From contig NW_023503376.1 in the NCBI RefSeq assembly GCF_014529535.1, positions 558,001 to 622,000 on the forward strand: a stretch of DNA of 64,000 nucleotides, in the 5' to 3' direction. Made by a program: the position numbers and the translations under genes. The notes beneath the pieces were generated by a model. That model saw nothing but the letters and a program-made list of their open reading frames with translations, was not told the DNA's origin and searched no databases. The DNA is from Bradysia coprophila. Its lineage: Eukaryota > Arthropoda > Insecta > Diptera > Sciaridae. This document shows, piece by piece, positions 1-12,612 of this stretch. How positions within the stretch are numbered: the first letter of the stretch is position 1; each line of letters begins with the position of its first letter.

Positions 1-2377
1 TTACATTCGGCTGAACGTTGGGATCTTATAAGAATTAAGAGAAATCCAATGAGAAATCAGAATTTAGGACTTTATGGAAATTTGAAGAAATTGTCGGGAA
101 ATTCAATTCCCTAAAATAGGCCTTGGTATGATCCCTAATGCGTAAGAGTTGTTGTAGAAAACAGCGAGTAGCTTTATGTTCGATAATCTTATTCTTCTCA
201 AATTAAATCCTTCAAGTACTTCATAACGACTCTCCAAAATCCGGAAACAAACTTCATTTTAATTGCAATCAATTATATGGTGCGTATTATGTTAGGTCTG
301 TGTCGCTGTACTCTAAAGATCATCAAACCAGCAGCAACAATAAATTAAGGCATCACTGGGGATTATCTACTGTTGATACACCCCAGTCGTTAAACATAAC
401 TGAAATTTTCTGTATAAAATTTGAAATGGCGAGTATAAACTTCAAACAGCCGCTTCTAACCGGAAAAATCCCAATGATGAAATTTATGTTTTCATCAGTC
501 AAATGAAGTGAAAATAATAATTGAATAAACGCAATTAACTCTGATAGCGGACGAATAGTTTCTGCTTAATCGCACGTATGATGAGACCCCTTTTTTGTTT
601 TCTTTTGACTCAATTGTTTATTTTGAATGGACAAGCGAAAATAAACGTTTTTTTTTTCATACCTTAGGTAAACAAACGTTTACACAAAATTAATTTCTAT
701 TTTTATATTGACTGATTTTCCACCAATTTTCCGCTCTCTGTATTAACTGTTCTCGTTGATAGGTCGAGAAAAACGAGCCATCAGAAACCATATATCTATT
801 GTGCATAGCGCAATTACGAGCCCCCATGCGACGTTCCTTCCAAATGTAACACTTTCTAATTGACCTAAAATTTTAATTTTTCGAGTAGCGGCTGAGGTTC
901 AAGGACCCACATTTAAAATTTTGTCAACAACATTAAATTCGGCCTTCGATTACCTTACAAATAAAACAAAAATTAGGAAAATCGGCACATCTTCGAACTT
1001 AGCCCCACTATTTCGACTACCTTTCAGTGGGAAAAAATTTTTGATTTCGGATTTACTCAAGATATTGACGTGACGGACAAAGAAAATTTTTATTGCAGAT
1101 TCGTCATCTATGAACATAGGCAAACACTTTGCCCTTACCGTCTGCTTCGAATTCCTTCAATTACACACGGCATCGTAAACCTATGAGCCCCTTTGTATAC
1201 TTCGTACGGGACTGAAAACGTTGTTTACTTGCGATAGTTGATAGAATCGCAAACATTGTTCGCGTGTGTTAGTCAATAATTTAACGGTGTATTTATTTGC
1301 CCTAATAAAAAGTTAAAATATTGAGAGAGAGAGAAATAGAGAGAGCGTTTGTGTCCATACTCACTAATATATTCAAAAGAAAATTAATTTTTTTTTAGGT
1401 TTCATCGTGCTGTCGTTTTATGATAAACAAACCGCGTGCTGATAATGAGCAAGAATCTTTGCTTGATAATTCAATTTTTTTTCACATTTGTAAGGTTTTG
1501 TGCATAAGTAAGTTGTAGGCAAAGAATATAATTTCAAACGTAGAAGACGTAGCAGTTCCTTATTCATCGGGAGGTATTCCTCTGATGACCTTTAGCATGA
1601 CTCGTTAGCGACTTGCAGGAAAGAAAAGTCGGTGGTATTATACCTACACCGTGGTCAAGTACGTCACTTCTATTTAACACGCAGCAAAAATTAGTTATAA
1701 TTGATGCAAACATACTGTCTGTTTGAGTGTCTGTGCAAACACTAACACCTGAATTATTTTAATTTTTCGCGATGGAAGCTAAAGTTGTATCAATACTAAT
1801 TCGTCACTTCGTCGAACTATATACTTCGACGCAACTGTTTCGTTTTTTTTTTGTTCATCCACACACTTTGGGCTTGTAAATAACTCAGAAAATATAACGC
1901 GAAAATGTTAATGAATAAAATGGCAACGTTTATCAACCATATGTTGAGAAACAGTAAAACCAAAATGATGAGATGATGATCAACATGATACATGGAATGC
2001 GAATTATCGAATATGAAAATAATAGATTTTGTTAGTGAAGTCAATTATATTTTGTAACTTCTGATCGTTAAACAATCCGTAAACCATTTTGTTATTTAAT
2101 TCCCCATGTTATTACGAACGAATCCAAATCACCAAAAATTTTGTCTGAATTTTACCTGAAAATAGACGCTTTCTGATAGTGACTATCAAGGATTTTGGAC
2201 TGTCGGCGTCTGTAATAGATCATATGACAAAGGTTTTGTATTATAAAAACGAAAATTGATTTAAAAAAAAATTGCATGGCACTGTGGCACCATATCTTAC
2301 TATACATTATGTGCAGTCTAATTTGTCAACATGACCTAGCAGTGATAATATTTTCATTTCCTATCCTTTATATCGAG
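1..2377. other. Intergenic or intronic A+T-rich DNA, no gene seen
   Basis: No open frame here has splice context, codon bias or recognisable motifs. There is a short GA-rich run near 1323-1346 and, near 1198-1212, a segment matching the ends of the element at 49205-50423 (the string TTCGTACGGG), perhaps a relic. The stretch could be intron of the minus-strand gene whose first coding exon lies at 7363-7495. Confidence 0.5.
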
Positions 2378-3317
2378 GGATTCTTTTGAAAGACAGCCTA
2401 CCGAAATCGGACGCATTTTCCAGTGGACTTTTTTATATGTGCCTAGAAAGGTAGTAGACCCTAGGAGCCAAAACCACGTTCAAAAAAATTCTTCGAAGCT
2501 TGGGTGGCTGGTGAAAGGTGATCAAAAACCGAAAAATTGCAATTTTCTTACAATTTTCTTTCCGGTTACACGAGCCGTACAGGGTTGTGTGGGGTGTCTT
2601 TAGAAAGGTAATCACATGTACTATTGAGCCGAATAGGGTCTTATTGGGTTTAAAATTCATTGACACTGAAATATGTGCAGTTGAAGTTTTCAACCGAAGA
2701 CTTACACTGTTCTTACAGAAATTTCTCAAGGTACACAAAACGTACATGGTCGTGTGGGGTGTCATTTGAAAGGTAATTTAATGTGCTTTTGGGCCAAATA
2801 GGGTCTTATGAAGTTGGGATGCATCTATGATGAAATATGTACACTTAAACATTTCAACTTCTATTTCATCGTAGATGCATCCAAACCACATAAGACCCTA
2901 TTTGCCCTAAAAGCACATTAAATTACCTTTCAAATGACACCCCACACGACCATGTACGTTTTGTGTACCTCGAGAAATTCCAGTAAGAACAGTGTAAGTC
3001 TTCGGTTGAAAACTTCAACTGCACATATTTCAGTGTCGATGAATTTTAAACCCATAAGTCCTATTCAGCTTAATAGTACATGCGATTGCCGTTCTAATGC
3101 CACCCCACATGACCACGTACGGCTCGTGTAACTGGAGAAATTTTTGTAAGAAAAGTGCAAGTTGTCGGTTTTTGATCGCCTTTCACCAGCCACACAAACT
3201 TCGAAGAATTTTTTTTAAAGTGGTTTTGGCTTCTAGGGTCGAATACCTTTCTAGGCACGTATAAAAAAGTCCACTGGAAAATGCGTCCGATTTCGGTAGG
3301 CTGTTTTTCAAAAGAAT
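2378..3317. mobile_element. Fold-back element, about 0.94 kb, two ~450-bp inverted arms
   Basis: The two halves are imperfect reverse complements, folding around about 2850. The left end starts GGATTCTTTTGA and the right end finishes with its complement at 3317. Both arms carry the same landmarks (CCTACCGAAATCGGA, a CAAAAACCG block and ATGCATCTA next to the centre). No transposase is encoded; the small frames inside are arm sequence read in different frames. A one-armed relative lies at 46990-47195 and a more diverged one at 32936-33070. No clear target-site duplication was found, so the ends are approximate. Confidence 0.85.
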
Positions 3318-4830
3318 ATCTCATCAGAAAACATTCCTCTACAAAAAAATCCCGACCGACCACTCTTTTTCATGACAAACAAATCGAATTATTTCAATGA
3401 GTTTGTATCACGGCTCTACAGGGAACAGTAATCATTTTCTCCGACATTAACACATACAAGAACAACATGTTCAATTAGGTTCTACGGAAGTAAAAAAATA
3501 TTGACCATAAATTCGTGTACTGCAGTTGGTAATTCTTCCATCGAGGGTTATCGCATTGGTGAAACGTTGGACATGTCCCAGACCATAATTTATTAACCGA
3601 AAAAAAAATCGTCCAACAAAATCAATGGAATTATTACAGCAGAACAACTTCATAATTCGTAATCTTGGTGTACAGACCAATTACTGATTATTGTTTGTAT
3701 TTAACTATATTGTACATAAAGCGATTACGTGACAAGATATACATCGCGTTGGCTTTCATTCACAATAAAATATTAACGATTCAGATTAACGCAAGACACG
3801 ATTTCATTGTGTGTCCAATTTACGAGGAACAAAAGTGTTATGAGGATTGAAGAGGTGAACAAACTATTATATTACTTTCGAGGATAGCGGCGTACATTGG
3901 ATATAGGTCAGTCTTTGATTGGACAGCTGATGTAAAGGTTGAATAGTTACTAGACTGGACTAGCGTGATTTAACATTTAAATATTCGATGAAGACGGTTT
4001 AAATTGACATTTAAGATGGATAGTAGTAGATCCATTGGATACGAGAGTAAAGAAGAAGAAATAGTTTAAAGTGGAATAGTAAGGGCTTTCAAACTTGCCA
4101 TCTAGTGACTGTTTCAAACCGTTTGAATGACTGACTTAATCAGCTGACAACTAGCACTAAGTATCCCCTACTATTGATTAACAATTTGAGAAACAAAAAC
4201 ACGATAAATTAGAAATGAAACAACCAAATTGTGACAACAATTATACTTAATCCGACCGGCCAGTCAAATTAAAGTCTCGAATTAATCCGTAGTCAAAGGA
4301 TTAAATCGAACAAAAAGAAAACATTCCACGCCTATTATTAAACAATCTACGAAAAAAAGAGGTATTTCTTATCAGCGGCGCGATGTCATATGGTCGTTTT
4401 ATTATCGTTTTATGTAACAAAAATATTTAGAAATTGAAATTATGCAATAATGTTCTGCATTGTTTGAGCTGCGACGGATTATCTATACTTAGTAAATGGG
4501 ATATGAGTTGTTGTTTATGAAGACACGAAAGAAACAAAATAAAACTAAAAATCAATGGCGAGGTATTATAACGAAGAAATTTAATTATGTGAGTTTGTCG
4601 ATAGAAGAAAGAAACAACAATTCATACAACAAAGTACACTCTAAGAAGATACGCTACGTTGGCGAAATGGAACAAAGTTTTTAATCTGTTTCGATTTATG
4701 TACGTTGTACATGTACAGTACTGTGGATTGATGTCTGATACTTTGAAAAAATGTTTGCGAAAGTTGTGTGGTCTAATTAATTTCAGTTGATCGGATCATG
4801 GGCGCGCGTTAGCATAGCTTGCGCTATTAC
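3318..4830. other. No gene or repeat recognised
   Basis: A+T-rich sequence without a convincing exon, tandem repeat or palindrome. The short frames present have no splice context or codon bias. Confidence 0.4.
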
Positions 4831-4839
4831 TAGAAAAAA

Positions 4840-5290
4840 TTTAAAAAAATATTTTGTCGTACAGACTGCAGAACCATTTATACAAATTTTTTAAATTTTA
4901 CAAAATTTTTTAAATTTTTCAAATTTTTCAAATTTTTTTTCAAATTTTTTAAATTTTTTCAAATTTTTTAAATTTTTCAAAATTTTTCAAATTTTTTAAA
5001 TTTTTTAAAATTTTTTAAATTTTTTAAATTTTTCAAATTTTTCAAATTTTTCATACAGTGAACGACATCTCAAATGTCTCACTGTCAAATTTTTCTGAGA
5101 ATTTTATTGTGTCATTGCAAATTCACAATGACATTCTCTGAAAAAAATGACAGTGAGACATTTGAGATGTCGTTCACTGTAATTTTCAATTTTTTTTTAA
5201 ATTTTTTACATTTTTCAAATTTTTTAATTTTTTAAATTTTTCAAATTTTTTAAATTTTTCAAATTTTTCAAATTTTTTAAATTTTTTCAA
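4840..5290. repeat. Low-complexity AAATTTTTC tract interrupted by a MITE
   Basis: Long runs of variants of AAATTTTTCAAATTTTTTA flank both sides of a 124-bp palindromic insertion at 5056-5179. The tract resumes after the insertion, so the simple repeat is older. Replication slippage is the likely origin. Confidence 0.8.
5056..5179. mobile_element. 124-bp palindromic MITE with TA duplication
   Basis: The ends are CAGTGAACGACATCTC and its reverse complement, and the element is flanked on each side by TA (5054-5055 and 5180-5181), as expected for a Tc1/mariner-type non-autonomous element. The centre holds a second inverted repeat (GTGTCATTG / CAATGACA). A degraded relative is visible near 23020-23105. 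Confidence 0.8.
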
Positions 5291-5317
5291 TCTACTAATT
5301 CTTCCAAAAGAACTGAT

Positions 5318-5709
5318 ATCAGTCAAAAACACTCAAAAGAGTAAAAGTGACGCAAGTCCCTGTGCATACTGAGGTGACGCATTCTGACCTTGTACGCAAA
5401 AACTGTAATAGCAAAAATTTGACAAAAGAAATTCTAGAAACAAAATTTTACCAAAAATTTTGCGTCACAAGTGGCAGATGTTGAGGAAAGTACTTTTAAG
5501 AAAATTTTTAAAATTGGCAAGAATATGTCCTAATACGTCCTAATACGTTTTTGGTAAAATTTTGTTTCTAGAATTTCTTTGGTCAAATTTTTGCTGGTAC
5601 AGTTTTTGCGTACAAGCGCAGAATGCGTCACCTCCAGCGATATCAGTTGTTTTGGAAGTATGCACAGGGACTTGCGTCACTTTTACTCTTTTGAGTGTTT
5701 TTGACTGAT
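5318..5709. mobile_element. TIR element of the GTGACGCAAGTCC family
   Basis: The left end (ATCAGTCAAAAACACTC) and the right end (GAGTGTTTTTGACTGAT) are reverse complements, and the similarity continues inward through AGTGACGCAAGTCC. An internal segment starting GATATCAGTTGTTTTGGAAG mirrors sequence just outside the left end, so one end may have been rearranged. Related ends occur at 28870-28920 and 42178-42225. It is non-coding. Confidence 0.75.
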
Positions 5710-6261
5710 AAACCATACGGAGATTTCCCAGTTATTTACAGCAACTAGGGAGAGCATTTTTTTTAATATGTTCTTTTCTCACGTGTTCGAATTGTACATT
5801 ATTTAACCTGGCTGGAATATTTTACAAGTCGAAGTTCGTACGGTATAGGAAATGGAAATAGGAAGGACTAGAATCGCTCTAGTCAAAACGATAATTCACG
5901 TAAAAACACGGATTTCCGCTTCACAACTTATTTTCAGCTGGTTTACTCATACAATTGAAACTTATTTTATGCGGTCTTTACACAGGTAGTGGTAACGCGT
6001 CATAGTGGTTCCAAAAAGAATCGAAATTATTTAAGCAAGAGAAGTAGGTGTTACCATGTTAAATAGTCTTTTGGCACAACGTACGCCGCTTTGTATTAGG
6101 AATTGTAAAACAGTTGAAGTACTAGATTACCTCTTTGATGATCTTGTACGAAACGTTTGCTGCACAATTTGAAGTAAAAGATTTGGCACTGCGATGGAAG
6201 ATATTTTGCTGGACCATAGTTTGAAACAGTTTAACCATTGTGAACTATTCCACCCATAGAA

Positions 6262-6357
6262 CCAAGTGTTGGAATTTTTATTTGGATGAGTGGACCGGCT
6301 GAAAAGCAGCTGTGAAGGAAATTCCTATGTCCTATCTAAAATTCACTGACGTCCACT
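6262..6357. mobile_element. Right end of a GTGGACGTCAGTG-type MITE (relic)
   Basis: This segment contains the subterminal GATGAGTGG...CAGCTG block followed by CTATCTAAAATTCACTGACG, matching the right end of the element at 14811-17437. A partial left-side match (CAGCTGGTTTACTCATAC) sits near 5937-5955, so a degraded copy may span about 5890-6357. A 72-codon frame starting here overlaps the repeat and is not considered a gene. Confidence 0.55.
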
Positions 6358-6703
6358 CTGCCACTTCTGAGACTCAAATTTTCTACGCAAAGCAAGCAGT
6401 CAAATACATAAGTGCGAGAAAAACATTCTTATTGAATAGTGAAACAATATGGAAGAAGTATCAAATTGTTGCCCTATGGGGCACGTGTGCTCTCAGCATC
6501 TTCTTGTTGTTTTATTGTTGCTCTTTGTAAGTACTAAATTAACTATTTTCATGACTTGAGAAAAGCTATTCACAAATAATGAGCAAATTTTCCGAAAAAA
6601 AAGTTTTTCTGATTCCTACAAAATTGCCCACGTTGTGTATGGCATCTATGGATCCGAATATGAATGGAATTTCTGATGATATACGCGTAAGGTGATTTGT
6701 ACA

Positions 6704-7084
6704 ATAGTTATTTGCATCACTTGGATTGAAACATCCTGTGATGCACACAATTTTACACTCGTCACACCATGAAATACACAAACAACAAAACCAAATATAA
6801 TACACACCGTTCAAGGCTGAACTTGAATGTATAGAAGAAGACTGAGAATAAAAACGAAAACGAAAATACGCGATATAAAGCCGAACGAGTTGATCGTTCG
6901 ATGTGCATCACACTACTCGTTGATACGGAGAGTAAGCTCCGCCTTCGTATCAAATTTCTCTCTTTGACGAATAACATAAACAAACTCCACCATTAAGGAA
7001 AACATCGCCTGGATCCCTAGACCTGTTTGCAAGGTCTGCTGAGAGAGTACTAAAAAAGTGTCGTTTCCGATAACTTTTGACGCG
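6704..7084. repeat. Dispersed repeat, copy A, possibly a solo LTR
   Basis: About 380 bp that recur, diverged, at 44926-45372 in the same orientation. Shared blocks include ATAGTTATTTGCATCACTTG, CGCGATA(T/C)AAAGCCGAACGA, CCTAGACCTGTTT and GCTGAGAGAG. Read on the minus strand, copy A has TATATC near 6877 and a TCAGT initiator about 34 bp further (6843), which would suit an LTR or internal promoter. No matching internal retroelement region was found, so the class is uncertain. Confidence 0.55.
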
Positions 7085-7362
7085 TAATATTCAGTGTTTT
7101 CATGGTTTGGCGAGTGTAAACCTAATTACAGTCGAGTAGATGAATGTTCCAATTAAAAACCGTCAAACAAATTATTAAATCAAAACGAAAAACCAATTTC
7201 AAAAATTAGTCCCACACAATCTTTTCTACGTACGTGTACCACGCAATGTGGAAAATTTAAATTGACGCTGTCCTACAGCTTGAATTTGGGAATGGAAAAA
7301 GTAAAAAAAAAAAAAGTTGACATCAAAAACCAATGTGACAAGAAAGTGTATAGTATGCTTAC

Positions 7363-7495
7363 CAGTTGGTGAATCGGACAGCACCGTTATCTGAGCGGTG
7401 TCAACATGGGGTGGAAAAGCTTCATAAATGTCAGACTCCTCTTCAATGCCACTTAATTTGTCAGCATTCGCTGACGTATCTCCATTCGATGGCAT
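7363..7495 (-). CDS. First coding exon of an unrecognised gene
   Basis: A minus-strand frame opens with ATG at 7495 in a good insect context (ACATAAAAATGCC). It runs 44 codons plus one base and ends at a strong donor (ACTG|GTAAGC). The peptide starts MPSNGDTSANADKLSG and is acidic and Ser/Asp/Thr-rich with no hydrophobic segment, like the cytosolic N-terminus of many transporters or regulators. The next exon would lie below 7300 or outside the window; I could not find it. The sequence upstream (7496-8040) is A+T-rich and includes a CATCGATATCG motif near 8030, resembling a DREF-type promoter element. I do not recognise the family. Confidence 0.45.
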
Positions 7496-7499
7496 TTTT

Positions 7500-8440
7500 A
7501 TGTTTGTTTGTTTTTCGCACTTGGATTTTATGTTCACTGAAGGTTGTTGTTGAGAATAATCTCTTCGTTTATTTAACCGGTAAATTAATTATAAATTAAG
7601 ATTTACGAAATTAATTATTTATGCAAATAATGGATCAATTAGAAAAACAAATAAAATTAACAAAATTTAACAACAAAAATTCAATACTGATGTTTACGAT
7701 TTATTGATCGGTATTAATAATTATAATAGCTTGTACACACTCAAGGATGGAACTTGACCAAGTTCAACGTCCAAATTATTTATGCACAATCTTTGGATTT
7801 TTAATAATTTCTCTGGAATACAATCACTGATTTCGCCTCACATTTACAATCATCAAATCACTGAGCTAAACTTATTTAAGATTTTCTTTCTTTCTTTTTA
7901 ATTAAATTTAATTTGTTTTAATTTTATCACACAAAAAATTAAGAAATTCGAAGTGCCGTCACTCTTCCTTTTTTTGTTTCCCAAACCACTGTTGACTAGA
8001 AAAGAACTGCGATTCTTCTTTTTTGAACGATATCGATGCAAAATGGCAAATTTCTTTTATTTATTTAAAATTAAATTTAATTCACTTGTATTGTGTGTGT
8101 GTGTGTCTTATGGGGACACAAGTACCCCTGGACGATTGTGTGATGACGACTTCATGTTATTCGATTTCGATGTTTATGTTAAATCTTCGAACAGCATATT
8201 GATTCTGAAACAAAAACAAAAAATTAATCGAAATTATTAAAGGCTTCGTAATCTTATCGTCAACCACTCTGGACATAAATTAGTAAGATGTTTCATGTCA
8301 AATTCACAACCAATTTGCGACATTCAGAGATTAACAACTGTCGCAGCATATATAACACTTTCACGACATTTGTAGTAGATTACGTCTGTGGGTCCAAATT
8401 TTTATTGTCACGAGTTGGGACAATTTTCATCCACGCAGGT
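7500..8440. other. A+T-rich region upstream of the 7.4-kb exon
   Basis: No open frame with splice support. A short TG dinucleotide run lies near 8093-8107. This is likely 5' UTR or promoter of the minus-strand exon at 7363-7495. Confidence 0.4.
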
Positions 8441-8448
8441 ACTGTGCT

Positions 8449-8524
8449 TTACGTGAATAGGCAATGTAAATGCATATTTCATATGAGCGAAGCGTCATTT
8501 ACATTGCCGTATTTATCACGTAAA
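8449..8524. repeat. Short hairpin, 76 bp
   Basis: TTTACGTGAATAGGCAATGT at the left pairs with ACATTGCCGTATTTATCACG at the right around a loop holding GAGCGAAGCG. It is probably a very small MITE. Confidence 0.6.
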
Positions 8525-8837
8525 AATATGAAATGAACAAAGATTGAGAGAGTTGTATTAGCTATTTTCCTGACAAGTTACTAAATGGTTGAGATGAGAA
8601 AGTTGTCGACCCGAAGGAAAGAAAGAAAGCAAATCTTTTTGTATGGATGTATTTTCATTGTTTTTGGGGGATGTTATATATGTCCCTCTGATGTTTACAA
8701 CTCGTTGGATGCACCAAACTCTCCAATTATGAAGCTTGGGTTTGCAAACAAGTCGTCAAGTCATTAAATCTTGTGCTGCGATCTCCACACAAGTTAAATA
8801 TTACTATCTTGATTGTATGGCTGCGAAACTTTGAAAA

Positions 8838-9384
8838 TGACATCGATAATCGACATCGATAATCGACATGGATAATCGACATGGATAATCGACATAGATA
8901 ATCGACATCGATAATCGACATCGACATCGATAATCGACATCGACATCGATAATCGACATCGATAATTGACATCGATAATCGACATCGACATCGACATCAA
9001 CATCGACATCGATAATCGACATCGACATCGATAATCGACATCGACATCGATAATCGACATCGACATCGATAATCGACATCGACATCGATAATCGACATCG
9101 ACATCGATAATCGACATCGAATCGACATCGACATCGATAATCGACATCGACATCGATAATCGACATCGACATCGATAATCGACATCGACATCGATAATCG
9201 ACATCGACATCGATAATCGACATCGATAATCGACATCGATAATCGACATCGATAATCGACATCGACAATCGACATCGATAATCGACATCGATAATCGACA
9301 TCGATAATCGACATCGACATCGATAATCGACATCGACATCGATAATCGACACCGATAATCGACATCGACATCGATAATCGAGAG
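8838..9384. repeat. CGATA-rich minisatellite, mixed 13- and 19-bp units
   Basis: Roughly 550 bp of tandem units of the form CGACAT(n)CGATAAT. With n=1 the unit is 13 bp and with n=2 it is 19 bp; the two types alternate in blocks. Neither length is a multiple of three, so all three minus-strand frames stay open and rotate through the same Ser-Met, Ile-Asp-Val and Tyr-Arg-Cys motifs. The long frames over this region (up to 256 codons) are therefore artefacts. Confidence 0.95.
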
Positions 9385-10680
9385 CGAAAAACAAGTCTTC
9401 GTCAGCATATTGAAGAAGCCTGAGAAGAAACATCGAGTTGTGGAACGTAGACAATTTGTAGACTCTCTATGCTCCTTCGAGGAGTAAGACGACAGATGAT
9501 GATCTTGATTGTATATATGTTGTTTAGACGGATCGAAAGCTTGGGAATATATCCAACGCGTCAATAATCATCATGCAGCCAAAAAATGTGAAAAGTCGGT
9601 TTTTGAGCGAGACATTTTCTAGCCTCAAGGATGAAATAGTCATTAGTCACATACTTTGGGATAAAAAAATGAAAAGAAGAAGAAGAAGCTTTCGTGTGTG
9701 TTTTGTTGATCCGAGGCGTGGCCGAGGTCAATAAACTCATGAAAAAAAGACTTCTAATTCAGAGGGCGCCGAAAGAAGTGCTTTAAACATGAGAAGTACG
9801 ATTTTCAACGCTACATGTGTACAAATCATAAACTTTAGTAAAATAGAGTCCCCTTGCCAAGAAAATCTGGGCTAATGAGGGTTTCAAACTTTATAATTGG
9901 CAGAGTTTCATAAAATTGGTCTCTTGACGAAGCATGTAAAATAAACAGTAAATTATACGGACTGAAGTGTCCTCTCCAGCTCAATAAACAGATAAAATAA
10001 TAATTTAACACACAGGGAAAAAGCCAATATTTATTGATTCACCCATAATTGTGTTTAGTTTGTTTGAATTAATAATGATGTCGTTTTCGTAGGGCAACAA
10101 ACTTTATGAATAAAAAATTTATTTTTCCACGAAAAACGTCAAATGATATTGATGAACATTAATGAATGTTTGATGAGTGGAAATCAATATTTTTGGTTAA
10201 TAAAATTATTAAAAAAAATATGAAATATCACGCTCAGCCCTTCACCGACATGATTCGTTCATATTTCGATTAATAATTAAAACTGTGTGGGCTGCACATA
10301 GAAAAGGTGACGGTTGGTCGTAATACACAGATTTGGAATACATTTTCAACACGAGAATTCAATAATCGAAAATATTTCGTCTACGACAGAGGACCTTTGA
10401 GCATTTCGGTAACACTTTTCTTTTGATTTCATACAAAGAAAGTGATTATCACCATCGTACACAAAATAGTCAGTCCAACGATGACAAATTATACGTATCC
10501 TTGTCACTAAATCCACTACGCATAAGCTGCTTGCGAATACATTACTAATGAATGAAATGATATCTCGGAAATTATTCAATTGAAATGAAGAGGAATTACT
10601 CAAACATCGTATACCACACCGAACAGCTAAATACGACAGAAGGAAATCACAGATTAGCTCATTCAAAAATGCTTTATTTG
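9385..10680. other. No gene recognised
   Basis: Unique-looking A+T-rich sequence. It contains one copy of a small hairpin repeat (9645-9757) and nothing else that I can support. Confidence 0.4.
9645..9757. repeat. Hairpin repeat, GGGATAAAAAGTTGAAAAG family (diverged copy)
   Basis: This copy keeps the GGGATAAAAA left arm and a stem-loop near GATCCGAGGCGTGGCCGAGG. Better copies are at 11632-11754 and 46036-46159. Confidence 0.5.
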
Positions 10681-11920
10681 TCGTTGAGCGAATACTGAGA
10701 AAAAATCGTTTTTTAGTTTTTTACTCTAGCGGTCCGTATCTCAAATTTCAGTTACTTTGCATTTCAGTCGGGCAAGTTGTCATTGTACATGTTTTGCCGA
10801 TAAAACGATACTGCGCGTCTAATTTTAACTTGAGATATGGTTCTGCTGTTCTAATTTTTAGGTTGCGCCAGTTACTTTATGGAAACGGATTCTTCGATAC
10901 TTACGACTTCTCGAGAATTATGAATCTCTGTAGCTGTCAGACAGATAACTAGTGGGTTTCTTGTAAGCTGACCCAGAGAGCATACGGAGAAAAGTTTGTG
11001 TACATAAGGTCACACGATTCTTAGTTATTTGTCCGGGTTGTCTAGAACCTTTAAGATGGGATTCATTAGAGTAGACCCTCTCTTGATACTAAGCGTTCAA
11101 AAAATTCCGAAACATTTTTTTTTTTGGCTCGTTACTTTCTAATGTGGTCACAATGATTTCATTCGACGAGCGAATTTGGTGGCATAGTGTGTTGGATAAG
11201 GAAGACAAGAAAAATACTCATACACTGCTCACTGCACCCTAGACACCTGCTGCATCGAAAACTGTCCAGTCCCTATTAATAATCTACAGATGTCATTGGA
11301 ACCGACGGATCCGTGTCTTGTACTTAGGACACCGAGACCTATGCCATTTGTTACATTCCAAAAGTTTTAAATTCTTGGAGCTTTACTAGAGAAATTATCT
11401 TTCGAAAAGTCCAACATATTTAACATTTACTCAAACAGTGTTGGTTTGCAAACGAGATTAAATGGGAATCGCCGCCAAATGGGAAGGACAAAACACAGGA
11501 AAAAATTAGTCCTAACCCTTGAGCCGTTTCTGAGAATTAGTGGATGCGACTACCAGAAGCAGTCAGGTACAACTTGAGAACATATTTTAATGGGGATCGG
11601 TAGAGGGAACAATTCTCAGATCTACTGTGTACATAACAAGGGATAAAAAGTTGAAAAGTAGAGTTTTCGTGTGAATTTTGTTGATCTGAGGAGTAGTCGA
11701 GGTCAATAAACACACACAAAAACGAGACTTTTCAACTTTTATCCCGAGTTATGTAATGGAATTTAAATGTTTTTGAAGCCGAAACCAAATTTCTTGTTTT
11801 CCCTAGGTGTGTAATAAGCCACTTTCGACCCAAAAGAAAACAAAAGCATGTAAAAATTATGGCTTTCAGTCATCTGCTCTCGGAGCAATAACAGTCGAAA
11901 GTCCACCATTTTCGAAGAGT
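10681..11920. other. No gene recognised apart from a hairpin repeat
   Basis: No exon-like frame. It contains the 123-bp hairpin repeat at 11632-11754. Confidence 0.4.
11632..11754. repeat. Hairpin repeat, about 120 bp
   Basis: The left arm CATAACAAGGGATAAAAAG and the right arm CTTTTTATCCCGAGTTATG-like sequence are complementary. The middle holds TTGTTGATCTGAGG facing CGAGGTCAATAAA, a second inverted pair. The whole unit recurs at 46036-46159 and, diverged, at 9645-9757, so this is a dispersed miniature element. Confidence 0.7.
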
Positions 11921-11923
11921 GAT

Positions 11924-12267
11924 ATATCCTTGACAAAGTGACTGCGCCAGCCAGTTCAGATTGATTCTAGACGCGGTTAGTGAGCTCTTTCGAATGACGA
12001 CATTTTTTTTGAAAGCGGTCTTTTATGTTGCATTTTTAGAGCAATAAATTTTTCCGCTCCCTCGGTGAAATTGGGCCACTTCTGTACCTTTCTGGTAGCC
12101 TTTTTTTCAACCAATTTGTCGCCTGAACAATAAGCTCTTCAATGATACCAAGCATGCCGCCATCAAAAAAAAATTGTCGCCATTCGAAAGAGCTCACTAA
12201 CCGCGTCTAGAATCAATCTGAACTGGCTAGCACAGTTATTTTGTGACAAAATCTTTGTCAAGGATTA
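11924..12267. mobile_element. TIR element, about 340 bp
   Basis: A near-perfect ~45-bp inverted pair (left: CAGATTGATTCTAGACGCGG; right: its complement at 12195-12225) encloses about 170 bp. A weaker outer pair (ATCCTTGACAAAG / CTTTGTCAAGGAT) extends the element to about 11924-12266. The right edge touches the 5' end of the repeat that starts at 12268. It has no coding capacity. Confidence 0.75.
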
Positions 12268-12567
12268 TCATGTCCGGAGCGTTAGCGGAGGACTTGACGC
12301 AGTCTAACTTCCAAAAAAAGAACGAAGAAAATTTTTTTGAGACGCGGCAACTATATATAGGCGAGATTTTAAGTTTCTTTCCTTTGACCTGTATCACCAC
12401 AAATCCTATTCTATCTTATTCGCGCTTCAAATACGAGCAAAACGAGCTATCATTCGACTATGTAGCTTTAAAATTGCAGGAGATACATCGTTTTGAAATT
12501 GGTCACTTTTCATACAAAATACACCAAATTGACTTTTCCCAAACAAGCAAAATCTTTCAACTTGTAT

Positions 12568-12570
12568 GTT

Positions 12571-12612
<42 letters not shown>
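12568..12612. repeat. (CTAT)n microsatellite
   Basis: Eleven or so CTAT units inside the 12268 element. The other two copies have fewer or interrupted units (27258-27279 and 38014-38053), so the array is length-variable between copies. Confidence 0.95.

Noticed and set aside
6566..6814. Cys-rich 82-codon minus-strand frame
   Set aside because: It has no ATG (opens with TTG), lies in a dispersed repeat, and the other repeat copy has a stop in the same place.
8794..9564. 256-, 216- and 124-codon minus-strand frames
   Set aside because: They are three frames of the same 13/19-bp satellite and stay open only because the repeat unit lacks stop codons.
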